A stretch of 64,000 nt of DNA, taken from Trichoplax sp. H2 (lineage: Eukaryota; Placozoa; Uniplacotomia; Trichoplacea). The notes below the pieces were generated by a model that was not told where the DNA came from, did not search any database, and saw only the letters and a list, made by a program, of their open reading frames with translations. Positions within the stretch are counted from its first letter, which is position 1. Each line of letters starts with the position of its first letter. The stretch is taken from positions 186,001 to 250,000 of the forward strand of contig NOWV01000078.1 of NCBI GenBank assembly GCA_003344405.1. Reading direction: 5' to 3'. Made by a program: the position numbers and the translations under genes. Shown here in pieces: positions 1-13,126 of the stretch.

Positions 1-430
1 TACTGACTATATTCTACTCGTTAAACAAGTATGTGTAAGTATCAAGAGCAGCAGGTTCTACTACAGTAGTACGGTACGTGAATTATTATTAATGGTGCAA
101 TAAAATATCACATAATTCACTGGTGTACAGGTACGCATCTAACTACCGTAGTATTCACTTTCTGCGGGTATTGTGTTAGTCCATGTATGTAAAGTAAAAT
201 CATTTACAATTCGTAAATTGTATGAATTAAAAGAGAGAATTGACTTTACAGTATATAGGTGTATCTAGTAGTCCAAGACTCGCAAGTACATTAGATTACT
301 ATGTTTTGATGACAATTATATACTGTATATACGCGGACATGTACGTATATTACTGCTATGCGTTCAAACAATTTTGCATGAACAGTTACGATAAAGTTTA
401 GTAAACGTATATAGTGGATATTACGAATAA
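1..430. other. non-coding A+T-rich sequence
   Basis: No exon-like open frame with splice sites and no RNA gene was seen. The stretch runs directly into the 90-bp tandem array. Confidence 0.5.
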
Positions 431-1150
431 CCTTAACTCTATCTACATGTATAAAAATTCAGCTAATATGCTATACATTAGTATAAAGTAGTACATTAGT
501 ACGTTTAGTTTAAGTCACATTTCTTTAACTCTATCTGCATGTATAAAAATTCAGCTAATATACTATACATCAGTATAAAGTAGTGTATTTATAGTTAGTT
601 TGAGTCACATTTCTTCAATTCTATCTACATGTATAAAAATTCAGCTAATATACTATATATTAGTATAAAGTAGTGTATTTATAGTTAGTTTGAGTCACAT
701 TTCTTCAATTCTATCTACATGTATAAAAATTCAGCTAATATACTATATACTAGTATAAAGTAGTGTATTTATAGTTAATTTGAGTCACATTTCTTCAATT
801 CTATCTACATGTATAAAAATTCAGCTAATATACTATATATTAGTATAAAGTAGTGTATTTGTAGTTAGTTTGAGTTACATTTCTTCAATTCTATCTACAT
901 GTATAAAAATTCAGCTAATATACTATATATAAGTATAAAGTAGTGTATTTATAGTTAGTTTGAGTTACATTTCTTCAATTCTATCTACATGTATAAAAAT
1001 TCAGCTAATATACTATATATTAGTATAAAGTAGTGTATTTATAGTTAGTTTGAGTCACATTTCTTCAATTCTATCTACATGTATAAAAATTCAGCTAATA
1101 TGCTATATATTAGTATAAAGTAGTGTATTTATACGTTAGTTTAAGTCGCA
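431..1150. repeat. 90-bp minisatellite, about 8 copies
   Basis: The core gtataaaaattcagctaata recurs at 449, 541, 631, 721, 811, 901, 991 and 1081. The period is exactly 90 bp for all but the first interval, which is 92 bp. Copies 3 to 7 differ at only a few positions, while the outer copies are more diverged. That pattern fits homogenisation of the array interior. No open frame spans the unit. Confidence 0.95.
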
Positions 1151-1617
1151 TTTTTCCTTTTATTAATTCATTAATTTTAGAAGACTTTTTGTAAGGTAGA
1201 ACACTAAGTACTACAGTAGTCCATGATACAGTATCTATATACTGTATATCTAATCACTGACCTTGCGTACCAATAACTCAGTACTTCATTTCAGGCCAGC
1301 AAACAATGACATTGAATCCTTAATATGCAAAACGAACTGTCACCCCAATCAATTTTTCTTCGTCAATAGTAATAGCTCAGTGTCAATAAATACAAATCAG
1401 ACTCCATCAAAAGGGGTGACAGCTGATTTTGCACACTCCGTGCGTAGTTACGTTGTTACCGTTCTGCTGTAGGTGCACCCATTCACACGATAGAAGGTCA
1501 GTAAACTGCTTTAAAACCAAATCTTATTGTAGATACTGACTAACATGACACAATATTGCCGGCCCTAGCAGCATCTTGTGGATAATCTCTACAAACCTCT
1601 ACCTCATCGCAACGATC
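1151..1617. other. spacer upstream of the Nudix gene
   Basis: No gene is recognised. A short open frame at 1263-1472 has no family signature. The segment probably holds the promoter and 5' leader of the gene starting at 1618, but no specific element can be named. Confidence 0.4.
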
Positions 1618-4600
1618 ATGGTGAAAACATACTATCCTGACGGATTCCGTAAACGAGCTGGATGTGTTTGCTTTCGCGATGATACCGAACGTGAGGTAGA
1701 ATACAACATCGAACTAACTACAGTATCAATTAAACATTTAAAAGGCTTGTATCTACTGTACTTTCAGAGCTATTTGATGGCAGTAGTAGAACAATCGATG
1801 TACAGTAATTATCTTCAAGATATTTCCACTTTGCCAAACTATTTACTGTCATAATGCCGTGACATTTAACCTTAGTACGAGGTTAATCACAGCTACTAAT
1901 ATTGGTCATGTTTTTGCAGTATTTTATTAAAATGTCTTCCTCTTCAGCCTCGATTGCAATCTCTTAGTTTGATTATAACTTGTCCTTATAATCTTGATCT
2001 GGCTCCTTGTAATACTGTACCCTAGTAACATGGTTGTACAGTATGATGAACATTTTTTAAGATGATCACTGTCCAATTATCATAGTTTAGAGTTTTTCTT
2101 CTATACCAGTACAAATTCTTTCATGTTAATCACAGATATAAGCAATCATGGATGAGGATCGTGCAGTCTGGTATCCTTAGTAAATTAACTGAAGTTTGTA
2201 TTGTAGTCTGTCAATCCGAATAAATAAATCTTCCTTGATATCATAGTTCTTCTTCTAGTACAGTAGTCTATGCTTGATATTAACGTTTGTGTAGATTCGT
2301 TCTCAAAAATACAAAGTGGCGTACACGATAGACCCTAGAGAGAGAGAGAGAGAGAGTGGAAATTTATTGACCCAAATACTATCGTATAAGCCTGATATCA
2401 ATTTTTAACCGTTGACTATTCGGAGTTCTTAGACGTACAGCCGTACACTCTCTTTTTAGTAATAATTAGATACGTTATGAAATCATAAATGTATACCTTT
2501 AATGACGATAGCAAAAAATCAGCCTACTGTAAGAGTATAGTCATTACAGATGATTTAAATGCTATCTTGATGGTAGAATATTGTATATTGTAACTAATAC
2601 GTTACAAATACAATTATACAGTATATCATACTATTACAGTATTATTCATTTTAATTTGAGCTCTCGCATATTCTATTTCAAATACGTTGTACTGTATATT
2701 ATCCCTGTGGCCAGAGTTTCGCGAGAACATTGGATCATAGTGTGTATGGATTTAAAGAAGTACTTGCTTGTACTGCACTGATGGTTCCTACTGCATATCT
2801 TATACATATAAGTTGTACTTGTACCATGATGCTTTAATGTCCTCTACGGCAGGAACACTTGATTTCATTATAGTCCAATAAGCAAGGTAAAAGAAATTTA
2901 AATTGACTGCATTTCACAGCACAATAGTCTCAAGAATGAGCTACAATGAATTAATTTCGTCTTATGGAGTGCAGGTGTGCAGCCTCAAAAGTACAAAGCT
3001 TGACTTTACCATTTGAATACACTACGCTCAACTAAAAATGGCACCGATCTTTGCAAAATAGATTAACGTGAAATCTATTTGCGATTGCACTAGCAACTGT
3101 ATTTACTGTTCGCTTTAGTTAGAATTAATGGATACATATCTTTTTACCTACGTACAGCATATCAACTCTTCGTATTAATGAATCATATATATAATTACAA
3201 AGCTAGTAGAAAGATGTGGGTTTAGACATGAGCCTGTTAATCGACGATTTAGATAAATACGTATGCGGTATGCAAATTTCGTATATAGGATGATCAATGA
3301 ACTATAAATAGACATGTCTTGGTATTCGTCAAGTCTTGATTTTGAATGGCTATATCAAACAAGGGAGAATTGCGAATTTCTCGCGTAACGAGTGCCAATT
3401 GTCAGTTTATTACAATTACAGTATATAGAGAGGAGTATTCAGAAGCAACTATGGTCCTGTGCTAGATAATATTCAGCAATTACTGTTCAACAGATTATGG
3501 CATACATATACATTTTATTCACTATCAACTATTTAATCACTCTTTAGATAATCAGCTATACCGGATACTTTTATTATAAAAGTTAAAGCAAAACCTTATA
3601 TATATTTCTCGTAACTTAACAAAATTTTAGATATTACTTGTTAGCAGTATAAAGTCCCCTAACAGTTGGACAATTCCTTCCGGAAGTGTGGAACCTAAGG
3701 AAGAATTTCATCAAGCTGCTGTTCGGGAAGTCGTAGAGGAGGTACTCATATAGAATGTTAGCTGTTGTAGTCTGAACATAAATCATTATTTCATTCATAT
3801 TGGAAACAAGTACTGACTTAATGGCCCTTTGTATTAATGCCATAGCAATAAAGATATTAAAACAGTTATGTAATATTCTTTCGAACACGCTATCAGATGT
3901 ACATAAATTGTAGTATTTACTAACGAAGGCAATGATTTAACTAATAATAAGAGTTCCACCCAATATATGATAGTTTTTGAAATGTTGTTTGAAGTGTTAT
4001 TCGGTAGTTTTCGTAGGGTGATGCATAATATGTAGTAATGGCTGCATAAAGGTGCTGTTTTGGCTTGGAGTAGAAATGAGTACCAATCACGTATTCATAG
4101 AATTTGTATAAAAGCTGAAGTAGTTTACAAATTGCCTATCCGTATTTTTACACACTTTTCGTACGGTAATATTGTTTGATTTCGAAATTTCCTATTGCAT
4201 CGCACTTCTAACGGTGACATTTTATCTTTGCTTTAGCGTAATCTGCTAGTTAGCTTTTCGTATTTTATTAAGTGGTAACTACACATGCAATCAAATCAAT
4301 TTACAGTTAATAAAATTACCGACGAGTATTGTGTATATTATCTCAAAATTAGGCTGGTGTTAAAGGAGTATTAGGACGATGTATTGGAGTATTTGATGTA
4401 AGTTAGATTACTCGTAATATTTAATCATCTTTTATGGGTACTATATACTGTACAAATATAAAGGCGTCTTCCTCATGTCATTTAATCATCTATAATTATA
4501 CAGTTTATCTAATCTTTATCATACCCGAGATATTAGTTTCATATACTCGTACTGTAATGATATCGTTGATTAATTCTTGGTTAATCTATTCGATAAAAAG

Positions 4601-5300
4601 TATACAGAGAAGAAACGACGGACAACTCTCTACGCTCTTTTGGTAACTGAAATGTTCGACGAATGGAAAGATATGGATCGAGGTTGAAGTTGTCATTAGT
4701 AATAATTTTTGTAATGTGTGATATTCATTGTATCCCTTTAAGTGAACGTTAGGAAATTGTTATCTGATGTAGTTATCGATCGTATAATTGAAGGTATCAA
4801 ATTCTTTTATTTGTATCAGTCGATATTTGCAAACCTATACAATGATCTAACATTATTAATAATTACATCTCTTCCTGAAGTTATCGATACGTTTTCTATC
4901 ACCATATTATGGACTTATATGCTTCAAACTATTAGGAGCTATGATAAAAACATCAGTATCTCTATTAGCTATCTTTGCTACAACCTTCTGTAAGGCAGTT
5001 TGTATATGTAACTATTACGAAATTGGCGGTTATTCTTTTACTTACTTTAATAAGATATATTTTTCATGTCAGAGAACTTAGAGTTTAACATATTTACCTT
5101 GTAAATAAGTAATGTAGCCATTTGATTCATAGTAAACGCAAATTTATAATATTGTTATTATTTTGTATAATTTTTACTAACCACTATGCACGGTTATTTT
5201 AGGAAGGAAAAGAAAATGGTTTATAAAGAGTAACATCCTGCCCAATCTCAAACCTAATGAGCGTGGATGGATGTGCCGCGCTTTACAAATAGACCAATAA
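1618..5300 (+). CDS. NUDT3: diphosphoinositol polyphosphate phosphohydrolase (DIPP, NUDT3/NUDT4-like Nudix hydrolase)
   Basis: Five phase-consistent exons: 1618-1695, 3631-3741, 4353-4397, 4610-4682 and 5203-5300 encode about 134 aa. The start MVKTYYPDGFRKRAGCVCFR matches the DIPP N-terminus. Exon 2 carries ILLVSS, then TIPSGSVEPKEEF and AVREVVEE; with AGV from exon 3 this completes an intact Nudix box (G-x5-E-x7-RE-UU-EE-x-GU). Later exons give ALLVTEMFDEWKD and GRKRKWF, where the family has VLIVTEVLEDWED and GRKREWF. DIPPs cleave the pyrophosphate of inositol pyrophosphates and also act on Ap5A/Ap6A and cap structures in the cytosol. The protein is shorter than vertebrate NUDT3 (168 aa) because the C-terminal tail is reduced. 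The exon 4 acceptor (4609/4610) was chosen to keep phase; a site two bases upstream would break the frame. It is convergent with MCPH1. Confidence 0.9.
2337..2356. repeat. AG dinucleotide microsatellite
   Basis: A run of about ten AG units lies in the long first intron of the Nudix gene. Nothing suggests a function. Confidence 0.9.
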
Positions 5301-6539
5301 GATTTTTACTTTAATGGCGCCTTATCTCAATTCCGCTAAGCCAAAACAACTAGCAATCTGGGACGAAGGATTCAAGAAAATTTGCCCAGCATTGATAGTA
5401 TGGTTTCGGACAACGCTAGCTGGACGATCATATTTGATCTTCGTATAATTAATTAATTAATAGGTTAAATAGCAGAACGTCATATCACAGTGAAGGTGCT
5501 GTGTAATTAGACTAGTGTATCACCTCGTGCGCACGATGTAGAGTAAAGGCCGAATAGTGCAGATATCTTATATCTGATTCTAATGTTAATACCTCTGAAC
5601 AGTACTGTAGTATACTTCTGGAAATACCTTTATCGATTTCGTAGCTACAACGCATGGTCAGTTGTCTATGCACTTCGGCTATTCCCTAATGAGTCCTGTC
5701 GCTAGGGAAGAGTGATAACTATTTTTATGTCGCGGATATGATTTTATTAGTTTAGATCGATAGCGAACTGATCAAAAATCCATAAACATATCCAATGAAC
5801 AGTACTGTATTGTTTCCGTCGAGGTATGATGTCCTGTTAATACTGTTTCTCATAATTTTTGACTCAATTTCAGAGTTACAAGTTAAAATATAATGATGCA
5901 GTAATCGATACCACACAGTATAGACGACGACCATTACTTTACAAATACTCTATTATACGCGACTAAATAACATAAAGAGATATCTGATGGTAAAACAATT
6001 GCAGTGACTACGATAATAAAGTACAGTAATTAGAATCTGAAGATAAGGGAACGATTCTAATTTTTCAATAAAATTATAAATTATGTTATGTTATGTATCT
6101 ATTGTACTTCTTTCAAGTTTCATTCAACTTGTTGCTTAATTTAGAACCAACATAAACAGTACTACTAGCAGGATCATTAGAAATGGAGCCATAAACAGGA
6201 AAAGGACATACGATTGTACGGAACAAATAACTTAAAAACAAATGCATTGCAGCCGCACAATCATATCATCGACATGTTGATGATTACCCTAATTACAACA
6301 TCGTAAATTTCAAACATGGTACTGTAATTCGCGATGAATTTATGAAATTAAGCAATCCAATAATTGAATAGCGTATGACATAAAATTTCGTTGTATTCTT
6401 TTACATAGTTAAGCTGAATAACACTACGTATAGCAGTAGATACGTGATGTACTGTACTATACATCCCGCATTTTGAGCAATATTTGATGGTGCTGTATAA
6501 TGCAAGATAATTCTTGATACAGTATTTGTACAATATTAC
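5301..6539. other. intergenic spacer between convergent genes
   Basis: The NUDT3-like stop is at 5298-5300 and the MCPH1 stop at 6540-6542 on the other strand. Short open frames at 5752-5934 and 6348-6533 (minus strand) show no family similarity and no splice context. The spacer presumably contains the two 3' ends. Confidence 0.5.
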
Positions 6540-9500
6540 TTAAGATTTCTGTGATAAGTCCTTAAGATAATCCTCTTTCGGTAACAAACGACCTTGACAT
6601 ATGGAATCTGCAACGAAATAAGATAAATTTAAATGGAAAAATGATACTCTCTGTAGTGCAGCCCCAAATATAGCTTAGATTACTATTATAAGACTGTACG
6701 AGAATAACTTAACTTGTAAGCTAGAGTGTAAGATTGTGTAAGAGTCTATTTGTAGAAGATGTTTACAGTACGTATTGTAGTGAATCTATTAAGATATTTA
6801 TATAAAGATCTGAGATATACTGTAAACAGATTTGCGCTAAGTATGTTAGTATTGTAATGCTTTAAATAGACGCGCGAATTATGAATAGAATGCGCGATAG
6901 TAAATTTAGATCTGATCTTGCGACTTAATGGGCAAGATAAGATTTGTTACAGTAAAAGCATTCTGTAACTAATCGTATATAAATCGTGAATTTTGCTGTA
7001 ATAAGTAGATTGTCAGATAGTCAGATAGTCCTTGGTAGTTAGACGAACCTAACTTCTGTAATAAAGTGAAATTTGCAAGAAACCGTAGTTCTTGATTTAT
7101 TGTTTTGAAGATCACTTTATCACACTCTCATATTCGTGTTGGAATGCAAAAGCGGATGTCACCATCAATTTAGCAAATGTTTCAGATAGTTCAACTAAAT
7201 TTAAGTACTGCTGTATTGATATAATACCACTGGCGACAATGAAAGAACTACTTTCAGATATGGTATAATAATATGTGCTTAATGTAGATAGGTTAAGCGT
7301 AGTCGTGAATAAAGCTTCAATAGATTCCTATTAGTGTTAGTACTAACCCAAAATCCATCTTTCAGAAACACAAGGCACATTGTACCACTTGGGAAAGCTC
7401 TCGTTACCGATCACCAGCGCAGCATTTCTAAAAGTATTAGACGTTTTGATTGAGCATAGATTTAAGATATTAATGATATCATCGCGAGGAGGTTGACATC
7501 TTTTGCACACATAAATCGCGTTGTTGTATGATGAAAATAAATTTTTTAAGGTACTCTCCGACTGCGACCGATCTTCCAGTCGATACTTCTGTAGAGCTGG
7601 AAAATCATCGGCTAATTGAAATTCTCTCTCGTCAGCCCATCTCTCTTTACATATAGAGTGAAACAACCAATCTATCGAAAGGACCCAACAGCCACGAAGC
7701 ATTGCATAGATGACATTGAGCGTTCGCCGAGATGTACCAGTAACAACATGCGTCGTCTTTTCGTCCACACTTTCTATGATTTTAAATAATCCTAGTTTAT
7801 CTACAATTTCTTGCGCCATTTTCCGATCACTGTATAACAAACATTTGCCATGGGTTAAACATATAAATAGACTATATAAGGTAATATGAAGTATTTTGAA
7901 ACTTACTTAAGCTGCATACAACTTAATACCAAATGCTTCTTTACCTATCCATAAATGAGGTCATTTAGCAGTGATTACATTTAAAGAAGAAGACCTTATT
8001 GCTAATAACTGCTGTAATAATAATAATAATAATAATTGAAAAAATTCGGATAGAACTCAATATTTGCTATACGCATATGGCGTATTACCCTAAATCAAAT
8101 ACTGTACCTTTTCCTTTGGTCTTTTTACTTTTTTGGTTTTTTTTAAGACTTCTCGAATATCCCGCCGCGAACCCGGAAATTTGGAGGGAGTGTTGCCTAG
8201 AAGAGCATTGTTCTCTTGTGAAGATAATCCGCCATCTTCCATACAGACGCTTTCTGCGACAATCTCTTGACTTTCTTTATTGCTCTGTTCTTCTTTTACG
8301 TCTGTTGCTAAAAAATTGTGCAGTGCAACGATACGACTTAACTACAGCATGCATGAAATTGAACTCAAGAAATGGGATGATAAGCTAACAATAACTAACT
8401 TTTAGTTATTTTTCTAGCCTTTTTAACCTTTCCAGTAGTTACGGTCTCTATTAGTTAAAAATTTGAAAGATATATCACCTAAACTGTATTAGTTAAGAAT
8501 TGTGCTAAAGAATTATGCACCATCAACCTTTAAAGTTGAGTCGTCGTTTAAGGTTAAGAGATGATTTTTCGGATTCGTTAGATTTAACACTTTCGGAAAC
8601 TGCATCTCCTTTTCGGGTAAAATTTAGGTGTAGAGAAAGAAATAATTAGAATAAATTACAAGAGATTATATGAATACTATCACCTATTTCTGCTATCTTA
8701 CCTCCACCAGAGCTTTCGTCAGGTGTTACGGGTATTGGTTTTCCAGGCTGAGATGGCGTACCAGCGCTCTAGATAGTATTGTATATCACGATAAAATGAT
8801 ATTGACATAAATACTAACTCCGGTTACGTGAATATGGCTACCGACGAAACACGAAAATTATTTTGGCGTACTTGTAGGGAAATATCTTGAGTTTCTTCGC
8901 ACAAAATTGCAATTGAAGCTAGTAAAACAATCAGAAGGTTTTAAGAAAAGAGGCTTCTAATCAGCGCTTAGCAGGGATGATTTTGTCGGATCATAGTATC
9001 GCCATTATACCATTTTTAAAATTTTCCGTTATTTTTTACAGAATGATGAGATAGATACCTGGTTTGAAACTTGCAGAAGGAGTTCCATTCTGTTTCTTCC
9101 ATGATTTCTTTGATAAAGATAAAGATTTCTTTGGCTTAGGAGTAGATTCTGCAGTGTTTTTATTTTCTTTCTCTAACGTTGTCCGCTTTTGTAATTTACT
9201 TTCCGAACTAGTTGCAGACACTGGAGTTTTCGATTGCTTTTCAATTTTATCCTTTCCGGGCGGTACTTTAGATCTTTTACTAGACGAAATTTCCAACGTT
9301 GGACGAAGTCTCTGCGATAAGATATAATCAAAAACTTATTCCTTCGTATTGTCTACAGCTGTTAAGATCTGTGCCACTTCTAAAAAGTTGCTAATATAGC
9401 AAGGAATACCTTATTCGTACTGGTAGATAGAGCATCATCATAGTTTATAATGAAATTGTCAATAGATACTTTCTCGCTGCTTTGTTTACAACTAAACGAA

Positions 9501-11123
9501 AGGAATAAGTACGCGTAAATCAACAGCAATCTTTCCCAACTTTTAAATCTCATTATTTCTTCTATACTATGGAAAGCAATCTATGCGTTTATACCTATCA
9601 ACCCACAGAACATTGAGTAACGGAGTACTGTTTTTTCGGGCAGTTTCAACTGTTGATTTCTTACCGGTTTTGTAAACCTTAAAATAGAGAGCGCTATAAT
9701 TATGAATGTAATCAAAATGTACTACTTGAAAAGTAGATGTAAAATTTTATTACTAAAGACTTACAATGTGTGTCACTCGCTTGGATAGTTTGTTAACAAC
9801 CTGCGAACAAAATGAAAGAATCCATTGTTAACTGCAAGTAACGCAATGAGTTAACAAGCCTATGAGAACATAATAATTAATGTATTCATGACATACTTTG
9901 GGTGCTATACAGTACATAGAGCACTCATACTAAAGCTGTCCAGTAAAATCCTTTGCAATTGACCTTTCAAGATTTATAATAACCCTCTAGTCATATGCTG
10001 GCTAAATCATTAATGCCGCAGTGATGAATTAATTATTACTGTAGTTATATCACATCAATAAGAGTAAAAGTTAAGAGGATCAGTTTGAACTTTTTATCCT
10101 GTTTATCAAAAAGTGATGCATACGTTTTTTTCCACAATTCCTTGTGTTTTCACGGTAACTAAAATACGATGGTCATGTGAAACATTAATTACGAGTATAA
10201 TAGAGTAATGTAGTTTCAAGATTTAATGTTTTCGCTAACAATCTCCAGCTTTTGTATAACTGCTTGATAACAATGTAAGCCTTTTGCTAACTTTGCATCA
10301 TAATAATTGATATCAGTGTACTGTAAGTTAGAGAACACAAGGTACAGCGCTGTTGCCCTCTTCTTCGATCTGCTGATAATTAATAGCATAAGTTAAGCCA
10401 AGCCATAGCTTATGAGCATGTTATGCATTGTATGATACGATATGAGTGCAGATACCTAGTAACAATTATATGATCAATCCATTACTGATTACAATCGGTA
10501 TACTTACTTCTGCTCCCATATTCATAAGCTGATGATTAACGCTAGCACTACGATCTTCCTGGCTGGATCGCACTTCAACATAGGCGACAACATCAGATAA
10601 AATTCCTGTGTGAATGAATAATTCGTAAATGCATTATTGAGATAGAGTGAATAATATCTATCTAGTATAATCCAGGTATAAGCTACTCACTACTGTGAAT
10701 TAGTTAGAACGTAATTTTAATATCGTATCTAATGAAGCTTTTGGACAATACTGATTATATACTGTATCAAAACTGAACTATTCATAAACGCTTCAACATG
10801 TTCCATTCAATGCTAAGTGTCTTATTTGAGTTTTTGTCACGTTGATTTCATGATATGTCTCTTGATGTAGATGTGCCTGCAAGTTACGAGACAGATGTAC
10901 TGCAAACATACGTAGTCACGATATGTTATAAGAACTGTAATGATGTAATTTAAATCTAGAACCTATCCTAGTAATAGGGTTAAGGCCATCGGATTATTAT
11001 CAATATTATCTGTATCAACGTGGATCATAACATGAGTTCAGCCTATCGTCGACAATGATCGTCCACGTATCTACAGTACGTACCTGATGATGATGAGTTT
11101 ACTTGTTGTTGATGAGGAAGCAT
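6540..11123 (-). CDS. MCPH1: microcephalin, three BRCT domains
   Basis: Thirteen exons, 5' to 3' on the minus strand: 11123-11084, 10605-10508, 9800-9765, 9677-9595, 9476-9410, 9311-9059, 8918-8872, 8768-8702, 8599-8528, 8307-8108, 7944-7907, 7829-7348 and 6607-6540. All phases agree and give 516 aa. BRCT1 (about residues 14-95) contains GILSDVVAYVEVRSS, RVTHI and LLNVLWVD. A Lys/Ser-rich linker with LNLKRRLNF follows to about residue 320. BRCT2 (about 324-415) has TTHVVTGTSRRTLNVIYAM and RGCWVLSIDWLF. BRCT3 (about 430-516) ends WILDSICQGRLLPKEDYL, as in vertebrate microcephalin. The family acts in the nucleus: its C-terminal BRCT pair binds phospho-H2AX at DNA breaks, and its N-terminus restrains condensin II and premature chromosome condensation. 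Exon 3 is only 36 nt. The first exon (13 codons plus one base) is short, but its phase and donor fit. It is divergent from EFR3. Confidence 0.95.
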
Positions 11124-13126
11124 TTTACAGTATTAAGGATTCCAATGTCAATTTCTATTCCTTAATTGGTAAGGAAAAAATTGACAGTCAATAAGAATGA
11201 TTAGGAAAATTGATAGCTCCTACTGCAGTTACAGTATTCTATCGTTGCCCGTAGGCATTCGAATTCAATGCAAACAAGGTGATACATTGTCAATATCATT
11301 CGTACTCCTTTCAGGAATTCTGCACTCTTTTATACAATCTAGTCCTCTATCATAATACAATCATATCAACTAATGAATAGAGACTTGTGTAAAATAGTTC
11401 ACGAAATTATTATCGATCTGCTATAATCGATGACAAGTTACGAAGGCTTGCGTGCAATCCATAAAAATGAAATCACTCCATGATGGGAATTTTCATCTTT
11501 CCCAGAATGACATGATCATTGTTGGCAAATTTTTAACGTTTACTTACTCGTTTCGTAGTTGAGAAAGGCCAAACTCTACAATTTACAAGTTTGCTTGTAA
11601 AATTTCACACAATCAAAGCAGATTTGGATAGAAGAAGTCGCAATTTCTTTGGCTTTCCGCAGTGAAAGATGGCTGTCATACGACTACTAATCCAGTACTG
11701 GGTTGCTACTACCTGCCACGCTTTGCATCGAAAGATGCAAATGGAATTGATTCGTTGTTTATTAAAGCGCGCTAGTACGAGTTCGTTCCTGTTTAGCACC
11801 ACTTTATTGTAGCCGAATTGATGTGGATAATTGGCTATAGTAATACGCATACATCGATCTGTTTAGGCTCATTTGACCATTATTTTCAGCTTGATGTTGC
11901 GTCCTCGTCAATAGAGGATTGCCAACTATTAATTTTCGCGGTTTCAGAATCGATAATTTGATTGGCTATCATCGTGTTACGTCATACTATCGATCGATCA
12001 TTGCGAATGCGTGCTTCATTTCCAATACGGATGGGCAAGCAGGAAGGATGGTGGCTCACTGGCGCTACCTGAGTACAGACTGTCCGGACCGGACCAGATC
12101 ATACCATGCACTTTCAGGTACGGTACTGTACTGTACAGTACACAGTACAGGAAAGTGACTGCTGGGGTTGTACAGTACAGTACTGTTCGGTACTGTACTG
12201 TACAGTATATAAACGAAATTGATTGCTAGATATTGGTATAAACTACTGTATTTGCACGTTAATTTTCGGTTCATTTTTTCCCGGTTAAAGTATCTAAAAC
12301 GAAATTAAAGACGATGTGTGTGTACAGTACAGTACTGTATATCTAAAGAGAAAATAAACAGTGTACAGTATTCTATTTTCCACCAAAAATCACTACTGTA
12401 CAGTACTGCACCATGACTATCTAGGGAATTTCCTGTAAAACCAATGTTTTTACAGCACAGTACTGTACTGTAGTGTACAGTGTACTGTACACTGTACTGT
12501 GTTTCAGACAGACAGACTAAAGCTGGAATGTTGCCAACAAACCCTGTTGAAATAAAATGGCGCAGCTTTGGCGGTGCGACATATTGCGGCTAGAATGAAT
12601 AATAAACAGGTAATAGCTAATTAGTTCATCGACCCAAAGTCAATCAATGGACTGTGCAAAACTGAGTCCCTTCGAGAGGATTCAGACCAAACCAACGACT
12701 CCCTTTGGTCGAATAATGTAGAGGGAACCTTCGTCCGTCTGTCTGAAATGCTGACGCCTTGGTCCGAAAAGCTACAGTTAAAAGTCTTCAGGCTACAGTA
12801 CGAAGCACGCTTGTCTCCAGATTGCAGTTCCAGTACTGGATACGGTCGAGTGTGCGTACTGCACAGCAAGCCAACTGCAGCATTACACTGTCAATGGCTA
12901 CCATGGTTGAGGAAAATGGTCCATTTTTCAATGAATATCTGAGACTATTTCAGGCGCAAACTCCACACAATTTGACCCAAATTCTGTCCTTACTGTATTA
13001 TGTTCTAGTGGATGAGAAGATCTTACTACTGTAGTAGGGCAATTCTAAGGCTACCACAAGTTGAACAACTATTCACTCATTAACAAGAAGATCACCTAGT
13101 CCGGCCAAATTGACAGCGAGTAGAAC
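11124..13126. other. shared spacer between divergent MCPH1 and EFR3
   Basis: Two kilobases without a recognised gene. Open frames at 11605-11850, 11919-12274 and 12621-13034 have no family signature and overlap palindromic repeats. The spacer should contain both promoters. Its most visible structure is the GTACAGTAC cluster listed separately. A somewhat less A+T-rich block lies at about 12540-12960. Confidence 0.5.
12118..12500. repeat. cluster of GTACAGTAC/GTACTGTAC palindromic units
   Basis: Tandem and overlapping copies of TACAGTA and its reverse complement TACTGTA occur at about 12118-12150, 12168-12208, 12322-12341, 12360-12370, 12393-12407 and 12458-12500. Joined, the units form perfect palindromes such as GTACAGTACTGTAC that could fold as hairpins. 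Single copies are scattered through the whole window, but this density recurs only at 34247-34660. Confidence 0.9.

Noticed and set aside
7201-7229. Possible MCPH1 last exon (VVLYQYSST)
   Set aside because: It fits phase, but the exon at 6607-6540 also fits phase and matches the conserved BRCT3 end DSICQGRLLPKEDYL, so it was preferred.
11919-12274. Overlapping open frames on both strands in the MCPH1/EFR3 spacer
   Set aside because: They also derive from the palindromic repeat cluster. Openness on both strands is expected from the palindrome.
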